Assembly: GCA_037179515.1 (NCBI GenBank) | Contig: JAXCGZ010011625.1 | Location: 1 to 64,000, forward strand | Reading direction: 5' to 3' | Source: Halocaridina rubra | Lineage: Eukaryota; Arthropoda; Malacostraca; Decapoda; Atyidae | Length of the DNA: 64,000 bases | In this document: piece by piece, positions 1 through 11,599 of the stretch | Layout of the letters: each line of letters opens with the position of its first letter | Position numbering within the stretch: position 1 is the stretch's first letter | Made by a program: the position numbers and the translations under genes | Notes under the pieces: model-generated | What the model was told of the DNA's origin: nothing | Database searches by the model: none | Seen by the model: the letters and a program-made list of their open reading frames with translations, nothing else

Positions 1-29
1 ACAGTGTGGAATGCAGTGAATGCGCATTT

Positions 30-118
30 CTTAGCTCAGCCACCTCCCTTGCAAGGGGGAATGAGGCATGTGTATATGTATGCTTGAACAAGGAATTTTT
101 TGGTGTATGTTGAAGAAG
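30..118 (+). repeat. Fragment of a short interspersed repeat (GC-rich core family)
   Basis: A segment reading 'agctcagccacctccc' followed by 'gcaagggggaatgaggc' resembles segments near 22560, 24690 and (reverse strand) 9570, all with the pattern CAGCCAC-CCCCTT-GAGGGGGAA-TGGCT. It is a dispersed family of unknown class; only the 3' half is present here. Confidence 0.4.
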
Positions 119-276
119 ATGTATTTCTAGTTAATCTAACATCATTCCAAAAAGGACAGTATTATTTAGTCATGTCACTCTCCTTTGGTAGAAACTATCT
201 TGTCACTGTATATTATTTTATTCCATATTTTGGAGTTAATCATCATCCAGAAATGACACGTAAAGCAACATACTAA

Positions 277-1040
277 ACTGAAACACCATTTTGCAAGACA
301 TGGTATACCTGATACTGTAATTTCTGATAATGGTCCTCAATATTCATCCAGTGAATTCAGATGCTTTGCTAACATATGGCGCAGCAGAAGCCGCAGTGAA
401 AATTGCCAAAAATTTAATGAAGAAATGTTTTAAAGCAAAAGAAGATCCTTATCTTTGACTACTTAATTAAAGAAATACACCCCAAAAAGGCATGGAAACA
501 AGCCCAGTACAACGTCTCATGGGTAGACGTACTCTAAGAACAATTCCAACATTTATTGAACGCCTTATACCGTCGTATGTTCCTATTGAAAGTGAGCATA
601 AAAAGTTAGAAAATAAGCGTATTGATGTTGCTAATTTACATTCAAAGCGTATTCCTCTGAAACTTTTAGAAATTGGTGATACTGTATGAGTACAACGCAC
701 TGAAAAGGGAATACAAGAATGGAAAGAAGCTACTGTTAACAAAAGGCTTAGTAATAATAGATATGAAGTTGTCACTGATAATGGTAGAATATATAAAAGA
801 ACCGACAGTCTTTGAGAATGACTGTTAGTTCTAGTAAACCATATGAAAGAGTTCCTGTATGTATTTCAGATGATACAAATTTTAACTATGCTCAATCTAA
901 TATTAGTAGTTATGAAAATAGAATTCAAACTTTTACAGAAAATGTGGATGTACCTTCTTCTCATATCACGTCTGACACAACAGGTGTAAAAACTAGATCT
1001 GGTAGAACTCAAACCTGCTGAAAGATTGAATCTCTAGTTT
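277..1040 (+). pseudogene. Decayed Ty3/gypsy integrase C-terminal half
   Basis: Conceptual translation in shifting frames gives the integrase core segment HGIPDTVISDNGPQYSSSEF (the second catalytic Asp of DDE is in SDNG), then RNTPQKGMETSPVQRLMGRR, which is the usual gypsy 'RNTP..G.SP.QRLMGRR' block, and a C-terminal KTRSGRT tail. A TGA at about 687 replaces the Trp expected in 'GDTVWVQ'. Several other stops and shifts occur between 380 and 480, and a 1-nt shift separates KTRSGRT from the following KPAERL reading. Reverse transcriptase, protease and Gag would lie left of the window. Non-functional relic; family assignment secure, lineage unknown. Confidence 0.75.
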
Positions 1041-1077
1041 AAAATTATCCATTTACCCTGATTAGTATTTTGATTAA

Positions 1078-1252
<175 letters not shown>

Positions 1253-1305
1253 TTTATGTCAAAGTTCTCATTGAGTTCATTTTATTTTCTCTTCATTGAG
1301 GGGGA

Positions 1306-1628
<323 letters not shown>

Positions 1629-2439
1629 CAATTTTTTTGATATTATGCTTCCTACCCTGGGCACACAACAACGCCACTCTGCCAGAGTTGTCAATCCTCC
1701 GGATCTGCTTGATTTGTAGGGGGAGGGGTGTAATGGAGTGGTAATATTGTACACAGTGTATACTAATTCTAAGTTAGGTTCTACCGTACATGTTTTGTTG
1801 AGAAACATTATTCCTATTTTAATCTCATTCTAGTGAGTAGAAGAGTTATTTTCTCCCGCCGAAACTCTGAAAGATGTCCGACAACTGCATATAGCTCTAG
1901 GCATTTCCTACATATTACCTATCATTTTCCGATATCCTACCCTTACTAACATAACCCTAACCCTATTTTTAATGCTGCTAATTAATATATATCATAGATA
2001 TGAGTATGGTAATATATACGGTAAGTCAGGTATATAATGACCGGTTAGTTTTTGCTTGTTGAGCTGGTTTTAACTAATTACCGTCCATATTCTAAGCCAA
2101 TGCATCTGTGTTCATTCTTCTATTTGTTATTAGTGAAAGAATAAGATATATCTTGTTGTGGTACCACCTTGACATATTTTTCTAATCGATGAACTTAGCT
2201 GTCGTTGTAGCCAGTTCGAGCACTATAAATCAACTATGTATTCTACTGAATACAGATTTCCCATTTCCATGGTTACTTCATCCCAGTTATTATCAATTGG
2301 TTCCTGGTTCCTCGTACAATCCATTCTAGTACTTGATTTCAAATGCTCACCATCCAATCACAGTCCAATCTTAAATAAAGGAGAGTAATCGTCTTTTATA
2401 TAAGAAAGTAGTACTATATGATGTCAGTTGCTGTCATTG
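1629..2439. other. Intergenic; no gene seen
   Basis: AT-rich sequence with no supported coding region. A purine run followed by TGTAATGGAG at about 1716-1740 resembles another polypurine tract/LTR junction, but no partner was found. Confidence 0.5.
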
Positions 2440-3590
2440 TTACTAACCTAGTTTCTTTGATTCCAGGGATTATCCAGTCTGCTCTTAAAGGCACCTATTG
2501 ATGGAGCACTGACAACATATACATGGAGGTCATTCCAGGGACTTTCAACACGAATACTAAACGCATTTGCTCTCGTGACAGTTCTAACATGTTTTCTTTT
2601 CTTTAATTTGCAGGTATTCGTTCTTGTGTTATTGGTATTAAATTCAAAATAATAATTCATATTCTCATTCTCAAACCCATGGATGATCTTATACACTTCA
2701 ACCAGGTCTCCGCGAAATCTTCGTTACTGGAGTGATGTAGTTCCTACTTTTTTGCATCTTGTCTCACAGGGCAAATCCTTTAATTCGGGTACCAACTTTG
2801 TCATCCTCCTTTGGACTATTTCGAGTTCATCAATGTCCTTCTTAAAGTATGGTGATCAAGCCTGAACAGCATACTCAAGGTGCGGTCAAACCAAGGAACA
2901 GTATAGTATGCAACATATATCAATATCCATATAGGAAAAATTCCTATTAATCAATCCCACTACTCAATTAGCTTTGGCCACTATACTGCCAATATGTTGG
3001 GCTGGTTTTAAATCCTTTGCAATGAGAACTCCTAAGTCCTTTTCACTTTTATTTTTATTTGATTTCTCTTCCATTCAGTTGACGAGAAATTTCCGGGTTC
3101 CTATGTCCAATATACATTGTTGCACATTTGTCTGGATTCAATTCTAAGAACCATTCTCACTGTAAGTTTGAAGTTTTTGGAGGTCCCTTTTCATAGCCTG
3201 AATGTCTTCATCGGAGTTAATTCTAACAAAATTGTTTGCATAATTTGCAAACATCAAGGCAGGGCATTCAAGTTCCTCTACTAAATCATTCACAAAAATA
3301 GAAAAAAATAGTACTGGCCCAAGAACAGACCCCTGTGGCACTCCTGATATTACTGTTAAATTAGTGGAATGCCGATTCCTAACGTCAACAAACTGCTTTC
3401 TATCTGCACAAAAGCTCCTGATCCACTCCAACACACTGTCTCGAATACCATAACCATACAATTTAGTTAAAAGCCTTTTGTGTGGAACTATTTCAAAGGC
3501 CTCTCTACAGCCTAAATCGTTAACATCAACAGGAGTCTGCAAATCAACTGCCTTAGTCAGTGCTCCGGTTGTTGCCCATATAGGCAACCT
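2440..3590 (-). pseudogene. Truncated CR1-like LINE reverse transcriptase
   Basis: Reading the minus strand from 3587, the block FEIVPHKRLLTKL is followed by a [10 protein letters not shown] motif (RT box 4), then a box 5 reading FANYANNF in place of the catalytic FADDAK. The catalytic aspartates are therefore lost. The C-terminal end (2448-2696) is a separate frame ending FKSRLDNPWNQRN, the usual last block of this LINE group; 2700-3140 holds the thumb/connection region with several frame breaks. The endonuclease and the 5' half are missing, as in ordinary 5'-truncated insertions. It is more diverged than the young family at 29-62 kb and must be an older relative. Confidence 0.8.
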
Positions 3591-3599
3591 ATATAACTC

Positions 3600-5185
3600 T
3601 TAATGCATGGGAACCGAAATACCTAACCTATTACAGTTGGTGACTATGTCACAAATATAGTTGTTTAGGGAAAAATTTGTTGATAATTGGACTTCACTGA
3701 GCTAAGAAATATTAAATGTTAAATGCCTTCGAAGTAGTAAGAAAAGATATGATGATAATTAGTTAATAAACAATAATAAAAAAAAAGCAAAAGAAAGGTA
3801 GATACGAGCATAGTGCTCTTTCCTAATGGAAAATTTGGAATTTTCATTATAAAGAACACTGCCTTTTGTCAAATCCTGTTTCCCCAAAGACTATCAACCA
3901 ATTTCACTCAAATTGTCATTGGAATTGTGTTCAAGGTAATATTAACGTATTGATACAGGACAAAGTGTTCTGGATTTCTACAGTTTGCATACATTGTAAG
4001 AAAATCAGTTGAATGCCTCACTATATCATTTCCTCATTTACGGTATTTATTTTATTATTAATTTGCTTGTTTATTTATTTCTTAATTTATTTATTAATTT
4101 ATCTTTATCGTAAATGTGTCAGTGCTTTCATTTCTTGGAACAGTATAGATAGTACCAAAGATGAGATCTGATCAAGCATCGTGTCCTACATAGACCCAAA
4201 AGAAGAAGATTTTGTTTTGATTAGAATTCAGTTGTGACAGATCTGCAGTATTTCATAGATTTTTTGATCACGAAGAAAGTATTGTTTAATATTTTCTCAC
4301 TATCTTTGCAACTTCCCTTTGAACAGTTTAGGATAGGGGACATATGAGCTGATCAAGCTTCGTGTCCTGAACACATGGAAAGAAGAAGGAGGAGAATATT
4401 ATCTATATAGAATGCTGTTATTGTAACATTTCTTCCTATGCAAGATATGAAATAATGTTTCGTTAATATGTCATGAGGAACTGATTAAAGGTAATTGAAC
4501 ATTAATAAATATTTTCATTAAGCTTAACATTGTCTGTTGTTATGCATTAAATAATTGTTTTTCTAATTTCTGTACTTCTTTGGGGAAAGTGTATGCAAAT
4601 AAAATTGACTTCAGTTGCTCAAAATAAGTGTCGGATATTATCCTCATTGTACTAGGATACTAGAGAGGGTAAAGATTCGTATTATGTACCCCTTCTATTT
4701 TTGGTTAAGACTCGTTATATGTACCCATAAATACATCGTATTTACACTTCATCTTATAGTAATGCTTTGACAATTATGTATAAATCTCTCATCACACACT
4801 CCTGGAAAACTGTTACTTTGGCAAAAATCGCGCAAATAAATGTGTGGTCAATTTTTAAGTACTGTATAAGTAAAACCAGAGAGAGGTGAATGGTTACTCA
4901 AGATGCGGGTTAGCGCCCAATCTCAAAGTAAGCGACCTTTACTTGAGGTATAAGTACCCAAAATTACCCTATTACCAACCTAACCTAACCTTGGTCAGGT
5001 TCAGTTGGTAATTTACCTTAATGGGATAAATTTGAGTGTTTATGTGGGAGCGTGCCTCCCTAGAGAATTCGCAATTTCTCAGTGACCCCTCTGGTTTGCT
5101 TAGTTTTGATATTCGACCATATATTTATTTGCGTTATATTAACCAAAGTAACAGTTTTCCAGGAGTGCATGATATGAGTTTTAGA
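3600..5185. other. Intergenic with two diverged direct repeats
   Basis: No gene is supported. A block around 4139-4210 (gaacagtatagat ... gatctgatcaag ... agaagaaga) recurs in diverged form around 4320-4390, a head-to-tail duplication about 190 bp apart. A short stretch near 3808-3830 (agatacgagcatagtgctc) resembles the 3' UTR of the CR1-like family further right. Confidence 0.45.
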
Positions 5186-5284
5186 CAGTGTTCCCTCCCT
5201 TATCACGGTAGTTCGGTTCCAGGACCCGGCGCGAACCAGGAAAATCGCGAAGTAGGATCAGCCTTAAAAAAAAAAAAAAAAAAA

Positions 5285-5497
5285 ATTTAACATGATTATG
5301 ACACCAGGACAGGCCAAAAAATATAAAATAAAACGGCCTTTATCAGGCTGTAAAGAGAAACAGAGATGGAGAGTGTGATGACCTGTCAGATGTGAAGGGA
5401 TTATAAAAGATGTGTAATGAATATCCAGCTCTCTGCTGGGTTTACTATACCTCTGCATTACCTTCATGATGTCTATTCTAAAACTTCTCCTTAGATC

Positions 5498-5529
<32 letters not shown>

Positions 5530-5606
5530 AGTATTATTATTATTATTATTATATTATTATTATTATTATTGGCAACAATAATTTTCCTTTGATGATGATT
5601 GGGGAG

Positions 5607-5610
<4 letters not shown>
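5285..5610 (+). repeat. Left arm of the foldback inverted repeat
   Basis: This arm reads gacaccaggacaggcc ... gatgtgtaatgaatatccag ... gatgatgattggg. The reverse complement of about 6000-6345 gives the same order of blocks with scattered differences. The 'caccaggac...ggcc' block resembles the 3' UTR of the Jockey-like LINE at about 13410-13430, so the arms may derive from a captured LINE 3' end. Confidence 0.7.

Positions 5611-5665
<55 letters not shown>
5498..5665. repeat. (ATT)n microsatellite, two blocks
   Basis: ATT/TTA trinucleotide runs at about 5498-5570 and 5608-5665, interrupted by 'ggcaacaataattttcctttgatgatgattgg'-type sequence; a matching AAT run lies at about 6055-6115 in the opposite arm. 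Confidence 0.9.
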
Positions 5666-5741
5666 TACGAATTCGTAATTAAACCATTATTTTTACTATA
5701 AATAATGTAGTTTTGGTTGAATGAACAAGAGTTACTTAAAG

Positions 5742-5865
<124 letters not shown>

Positions 5866-5999
5866 ATTCTATTCTACCCAACCCCCCATACTCTCCTTAT
5901 TCCAGCCAACTAGGGAGGACCACTTTACACAGTTATTAAAAGTAAATAAACCAACAGATGTACAAACAATGATGAGCCCTTAATAATAATAATAATGAT

Positions 6000-6078
6000 G
6001 ATGATGATGATAATAATCTCCACAATCATCATCAAAGGAAAATTATTGTTGCCAATAATAATAATAATAATAATAATG

Positions 6079-6115
<37 letters not shown>

Positions 6116-6345
6116 GATCTAAGCAGAATTATTGCAATAGACATCATGAAAGTAATGCAGAGGTATATTAAAACCTAGCAGAGAGCTGGATATTCATTAC
6201 ACATCTTTTATAATCCCTTCACATCTGACAGGTCATTACACTCTCCATCTCTGTTTCTGTTTACAACCTGATATAGTCTGCTTTATTTTATCATTTTTGG
6301 CCCATCCTGGTGTCACAATAATCTTAATTAAAAAAAAAATAAATA
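6000..6345 (-). repeat. Right arm of the foldback inverted repeat
   Basis: Inverted partner of 5285-5610. Shared blocks include the reverse complements of gagagctggatattcattac and cacatctgacaggtcatta. Arms are separated by about 390 bp of microsatellite-rich loop. Confidence 0.7.
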
Positions 6346-6644
6346 AAAAAACGCGATACAGTGAGAACGCGAACCAAGAAACGCGAATAACTGGGGGAAC
6401 ACTGTATTCTCAAAGATTTACTAGTAGATGAGGTACAATGAAGAGTTGTGGGGAGATTTATAAAACTAATCTTAATACTTTTTTATTATAGGTTTTGTAT
6501 AAAATGAATCTTAACTCCATTTTTCTTATAGATTTTGATGTATTTGAATTAATCTGGTAATTGTTTTTCTCAGAAATCACTTTAAATTGTGACAGGGCTG
6601 ACATTGGTGGGTGGCGTTGGGTACTTAACTTCAGCCTACTCTAA

Positions 6645-6860
6645 AGGGGAGTTTACATGGGCAAACGGTTTGTCGAACGTGGTTCGACAGACAAGTGTTT
6701 GAAGTGATGTTCGAACGTGTGAACGGGGTATTTGGTTGTCGAACACGTTCGACAAACGTGTTCGACCAACCAAATACCCCGTTCACACATTCAAACATCA
6801 CTTCAAACACTTGTCTGTCGAACCGCGTTCGACAAACCGTTTGACCGTGTAAACCGCCCT
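6645..6860. mobile_element. Palindromic MITE, PIF/Harbinger-like
   Basis: The 216-bp element is almost one perfect inverted repeat: left arm AGGGGAGTTTACATGGGCAA..., right arm in reverse complement AGGGCGGTTTACACGGTCAA..., with identical inner blocks such as GACAGACAAGTGTTTGAAGT. The two arms of about 105 bp meet with almost no loop near 6752. A TAA trinucleotide flanks both ends (6642-6644 and 6861-6863), which suits a 3-bp PIF/Harbinger-type duplication. The superfamily call rests only on the duplication length and the GGG..GTTTACACG-style termini. Confidence 0.75.
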
Positions 6861-7081
6861 TAACTCAATGAACCTAATCCAATTCATACATGAAGAATTA
6901 CATGACTTGATAGGGTGAATATTGCTGCTTATGCAGCAGCATGGTACATTTCAGGAGTGGTTGGTAAGGCTAATCTCTCTATTTTATGCCTAGATAGAAC
7001 ACAGAATCCAGCTACTTTATTTATATGATTTCATTTGAATTTGTCAACTTTAGCACCACTAGAACGCGGAGAGTTCACTAC

Positions 7082-7435
7082 TTAATCTTGTTGGATTTGC
7101 AAAGCCTTAGTGCATATTATGACCTCGCTAATACTATCTCCAACCAGCTGTTCTTCATTTATCCACAGCAAGAATAACTTTTCTACCTCTTGTATTAACT
7201 GTGACCTTTTTTTCGTCAATATATTTATTCCCTTAGCCATGTCAACCGCCTTATAGATCTTTTTACTCTTTAAAATAGTACAGATAGTCGATTTCGCCAT
7301 GTTATACTGCGTGGCGAGATCAGACACACGAACACCATTTTCATGCTTAGAAATTATTTATTTCTTCATTTCTACTTATGCATCTAGGGTGTTTTACGCC
7401 ACTGTCACTAACGCTGTAACTTTCTTAGGAGCCAT
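7082..7435 (-). pseudogene. Tigger/pogo transposase N-terminus, broken
   Basis: On the minus strand an ATG at 7435 begins MAPKKVTALV, runs through two or three stops, and continues as ISKHENGVRVSDLATQYNMA and KSTICTILKSKKIYK, then a second helical block with KLFLLWINEEQLVGDSIS. This is the paired helix-turn-helix of Tigger transposases (psq-type HTH followed by a CENP-B-type DNA-binding domain). The DDE domain is absent. A matching terminal repeat lies at its 5' side, ending CACTG at 7642 and followed by TA (reverse complement CAGTGGTGACCCCAACCC). A relic of the 5' third of an element. Confidence 0.8.
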
Positions 7436-7642
7436 AATAAAGGTTATATGAAAGGCAAAACAATGGAAAATAAAGCAAGAACTACGAACAGATCGCGAAC
7501 AAACTAGACAGTGCAGAACTGAGAGCTGGCGAGTGGGAAACGTTGTCGCCTGGCTTACACGTGTGTTCGTGGGTTGGTTTTTGTTTGTGATTTGGGATCA
7601 AAATTTGTTCAAATATTTTTTCGTGGGTTGGGGTCACCACTG
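7436..7642 (-). mobile_element. 5' end and terminal repeat of the Tigger relic
   Basis: Non-coding leader between the transposase start and the outer terminal repeat. The outer end (CAGTGGTGACCCC in reverse complement) has the usual Tigger start and abuts TA at 7643-7644. No opposite terminal repeat was recognised to the left of 7080. Confidence 0.6.
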
Positions 7643-7652
7643 TACTATAGAC

Positions 7653-9426
7653 CTCTTCTTCTTCATCTTTTCCCACTTTTATGTGGGGTCGATATTTCTG
7701 GCCAGTGTTCTCCATATGCTCCTGTCCCATACCTCATCACCCAACAAACCTTTAGACCTCAGGTCGTCATTGATGTAATCCATCCACCTACGCTTTGGTC
7801 TCCCCCTCCCTCTCCTACCCTGCATATCCATTTCCATCACCCTCCTCCCAACATACTGTTCATCCCTTCTAACGACATGACCATACCACCTTAGTCTACT
7901 TTCTTGTATCTTATCTGATATTTCTCTAATTTTTGAGGTACCTCTAAGTACCTCGTTTCTTATCTTATCGCTTCTTGTCACCCCACACATCTATCTCAAC
8001 ATCCTCATCTCTGCCACATCCAGCTTTTTCTCTTGTGTCTTCTTTATTGCCCATCCCTCTGCTCCATACATCACCGCAGGTCTCACAACTGTCTTATGCA
8101 CTTTACCCTTCAACTTAATCCCTATTCTCCTGTCGCACAGCACCCCAGACACTTACTTCCAGTTCTTCCATCCCGCTTGTAGTCTGTGGGTTATTTCTGA
8201 CTAGGTCACCATCCTCTGCTACTGTTGAGCCCAAATACTTGAACTTTTCAACTCTTGTCAACTCCTCCCCCTGCAAATTGACCTCCCCATCCTCATCACC
8301 TATCAATCTCAAGTACTCTGTCTTCTTCCTGCTGATTCTCAGTCCTCTATCCTCAGTCACTCTTCTCCACTCTCAAGCTTCTACTCCACTACCTCTCGTC
8401 TGTTGCAACACAGTGCGATGTCACCTGCAAAAAGCATACACCATGGTGACTGATCTCTAATACCCTGGGTTACTTCATCCATGATCAGGTCAAATAGATA
8501 TGGGCTCAAAGTAGACCTTTGATGCAGACCAGCATTTACTGAGAGACTTTTCGTCATGCCCACACTGCTCTTAACATCTGCCTCTGCCCTCTCATATATA
8601 TCTTCGATGATTCTTACATATTTCTTGGGGGACTCCTTTTTCTCCAATACATCTCCATACATCTTGACATGGCACTCGATCATATGCCTTTTCCAGGTCA
8701 ATAAAGACCATATGCAGTTCTTTCTGTTTTTCCCGATGTTTTTCCATCATTTGTCTCAAGGCAAATATGGCATCCAATGTCCCTCTTCCAGGCATGAAGC
8801 CAAACTGTTCATCCCCAATTGTTGTTTCCTCTCTGAGTCTTCTCTCTATGATCTTCTCCCATATCTTTATAGTATGGCTTAACAACTTTATACCTCTATA
8901 GTTTCCACACTCCTGATTGTCCCCCTTCCCTTTATAGATTGGGATGATGAGGCTTCCTCTTCACTCCTCTGGCATTTTTTCCTGACTAAAGGTCTTTTGC
9001 AATAAGTCCCACAAGATATCTATGCCTCCCTCTCCAAGACTCTTCCATACCTCCACTGGCATCCTATCAGGTCCTGCTGCTTTTCCATTTTTCATTTTCC
9101 TTACTGCCCGCTCTACCTCTCTTCTAGTCACTGCTGTTGTAACTGCTTCATTTGGAAGTCCATCTTCAAATACTGCTCTTGGGTTCTCTTCATTCAGTAA
9201 TCCTTCAAAATGAGTTTCCCATCTGCTTTTTATTTCATCCTCTTCTGCTAGAACTACTCCATAGTTATCCTTTATTTGTCTTACTTGGGTCAAGTCCTTG
9301 GCTGCAGCATCTCGGCCTTGGCAATTCGCAATATTTTCTTCTCTCCTTCTGGTGTTTCCAGCTCTTCATAGACTTCATTCAATGTCTCTGCCTTTGCTTT
9401 TGCTACTGCTATCCTTGCCTGTACTA
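7653..9426 (-). pseudogene. 5'-truncated RTE-like LINE
   Basis: Minus-strand fragments, in order: MKNGKAAGPDRMPVEVWKSL (RT fingers), EQFGFMPGRGTLDAIFALRQ, VFIDLEKAYDRVP (RT box 3), LHQRSTLSPYLFDLIMDEV, then FAGDIALC at the catalytic FADD position (first Asp changed to Gly), KFKYLGSTVAEDGD, and the C-terminal WYGHVVRRDEQYVGRRV / RGRPKRRWMDYI block. Frames break at least five times. Identical TACTATAGAC at 7643-7652 and 9427-9436 is a 10-bp target-site duplication, and the 3' end is a GAA-rich tail at the left. The insertion landed at the terminal TA of the Tigger relic. The endonuclease is missing. The exact clade (RTE versus relatives) is not proven. Confidence 0.85.
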
Positions 9427-9563
9427 TACTATAGACTTAGATTTTCCATTTGGCATAAATTTAGTAATTACAGCACTAAAACAATTCTTGACATGTACAA
9501 CCTTGTCAGTGGAATGAGGTCAGACTTCACTCAACCCCTTGAAATTATTTATCTATATAAATA

Positions 9564-9705
9564 AGCCATTTTTCCCCTTATAATGTGAGTGGCTGAGTCA
9601 AAGCAAAATACTCTGACCTTTTGGGAAGAGAAAATACAAAGAATTAGATTTCCAGTCCCCTTAATTTACCCCAGGGGAATACGGAGGAAGTGTTCCAGCC
9701 CCCCT
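9564..9705 (-). repeat. Short interspersed repeat, reverse copy
   Basis: Reverse complement reads ...TTCTCTTCCCAAAAGG, GAGTATTTTGCTTTGACTC, AGCCACTC and AAGGGGAAAAATGGCT, matching the repeat at 24640-24715 block for block. Confidence 0.55.
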
Positions 9706-9823
9706 TCCTCAGTCTGTCAATAATCATGGTGGTCACTCGACAGAGTTAAAAATCAGTATACTATAATGTATTTAGAAATATTAAAGGAATCAATGATAAT
9801 GAATCATTACCAAACAATTACTA

Positions 9824-10142
9824 TAGGGGGTCCTCGGTTTACAGCATCCTTGTTATAATGTTTCATGGTTACAGCACATCTCTTTTATAATATTTTGCTT
9901 CTTTATTGATAATTTTTGGCCTGTTTATGTCTTCCAAGCATAAAGAAAAGTCTTCTGACGTCAAGAAAAGGAAAGCCATCACAATGGAAGTGAAATTAGA
10001 GATAGTAAAATTTCTGGAAAAGGGAAAAACTTTAATACTGCATTGGTATAGGTGCTTATTTAGGTGTGTTCTGACTCACACTGAAATTCGGGTTACATCA
10101 ATTTTCAGGAACGGAACCTTGATGTAATTAAAGGACCCCCTG
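9824..10142 (+). mobile_element. Short Tigger/pogo element with transposase start
   Basis: Terminal repeats: left TAGGGGGTCCTCGGTTTACA (first base C changed to T), right in reverse complement CAGGGGGTCCTTTAATTACA, with TA on both sides (9822-9823, 10143-10144). Inside, from ATG at 9927, MSSKHKEKSSDVKKRKAITM and EVKLEIVKFLEKGK form the first helices of the Tigger psq-type HTH. The frame then runs into the 3' terminal repeat, so most of the gene has been deleted. A non-autonomous 319-bp deletion derivative. Confidence 0.75.
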
Positions 10143-10301
10143 TACACTAGAAGCCTACAGTCAACCACAAGAGAAGTTATTTAGAGGCCTAAGCAATTTC
10201 TAGTAATTGTTGAAACTCAATAATTATTGGTGAATTAAATGCATTTGTACAGCTCTCTAAAGAAAGTATTTTTTTCAGTATGATTATATGATTAAGAAGT
10301 A

Positions 10302-11073
10302 CAGGAACTCCTCAACTTACGAACGAGTTTGGTTCCAGAAGTCCATTCGTAAGTAGTATTTAGGTTAAAAAAAAAAAAAAAAAAAAAAGTACGTTCAGTA
10401 CATACATATGTAGTACTCTACAGTACCTAGGCTATAGACATGTAACCACTACGTAAAACATAATATATATAGTATTAATGATAGAGGAATCTTCTCCCAA
10501 GGAGTTAACAGCTCTTCTCCAGAAATGTTTTCATCAATGAAGCACCTTTTGCCTTGGAATACTGACTATTGACACTTTTCCAGAAAAGTGCCTTCAGCAT
10601 AGATTGTTTTGTACTTGGTGTGCAACACTGATGCTTCACCAACATATGAAATATCCAGATTTTTTCACTCATTTAATTTTAATCAAACCTTGGAAAAGCA
10701 CCAAGGCATAGCAAGTACAGAATAATCTTTGCTGAAGACATTCTGGAAATAGATGATTGGACTTCTCTGGAAGTGGAACTTCCTGGTCTCCGTCCATGGC
10801 AGAAGAAACTCTCTATCAGTCTCTTCAGCAGGGATATCTGGAGCAATGCGTCCTGGAACCTTGTGTAATAATAACAGTCCTCTCTGATGCTTTTTAGCTA
10901 CTACATTAAACATAAAGTGTGCAGTAGTAATGAATTTTAATACTGTAATAACAATGTAATAATGCAGTGGAGTACAGTAATACATACACTATACATGATT
11001 AGATAATAATTAGGCTTTTAATCGTATCTGTGAATGTTCGTAATACAGTTGTTTGTGAGTAGAGGAGCTTCTG
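10302..11073. mobile_element. Non-autonomous TA-flanked DNA transposon
   Basis: The left end CAGGAACTCCTCAACTTACG and the right end in reverse complement CAGAAGCTCCTCTACTCACA pair over about 30 bp. TA flanks at 10300-10301 and 11074-11075. A poly-A run follows the left terminal repeat. A 100-codon minus-strand frame (10683-10985) shows no domain I recognise. Termini and TA duplication suit the Tc1/mariner-pogo assemblage. Confidence 0.65.
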
Positions 11074-11075
11074 TA

Positions 11076-11595
11076 TTCCATACTCACCTTTAGCTTTAAC
11101 CTAAATTATGTAAACATAAGGCAGTACACTTGGTAATTGCAATGACGTATCTTGGAAAACAGCCTCTTGCTGATTACCATATTTTGAAACTAAGTAACAC
11201 CATTTTCATAAATTCTCACTAAATAGGTTGCCCAGTAATAGGTAACCCATTTGAAAATTTGAAGATATTCTTGTTTCATAATTTAAATTTTCAATCATGA
11301 ATTACATAAAGAAACTTGCAGATACGAAGTACTTAAGACCAATAGCTATTGGTAATATAATGACTATATATAGTTGTGAACTTTAGGTCATTGGTATATC
11401 AGTTTTCAAATACAAAAATCTTTGCAGATTTTGGGCTTGTGGAAATATATGATATCCTGTGTATTATATATGGAATTAATTTGTGTTAATGGAGCTGGCT
11501 TATGTCTCCAGTGTATTGCAGTTTGTGAAAAAAATTAGTAAGTTTTGATTAAGTGTGATGTAGACTCATTATTTATTAATGTTTCTGGTCCTTAG
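11076..11595. other. Intergenic; nothing recognised
   Basis: AT-rich, no coding or repeat structure that I can support. Confidence 0.5.
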
Positions 11596-11599
11596 CCAA

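Noticed and set aside
1716..1800. Second polypurine tract/LTR start (GGGGGAGGGGTGTAATGG)
   Set aside because: No matching LTR or internal region found; left unannotated as an element.
4960..4992. CCTAACCTAACC string, possible arthropod telomere repeat
   Set aside because: Only about two to three units in an otherwise unrelated sequence; too short to call telomeric.
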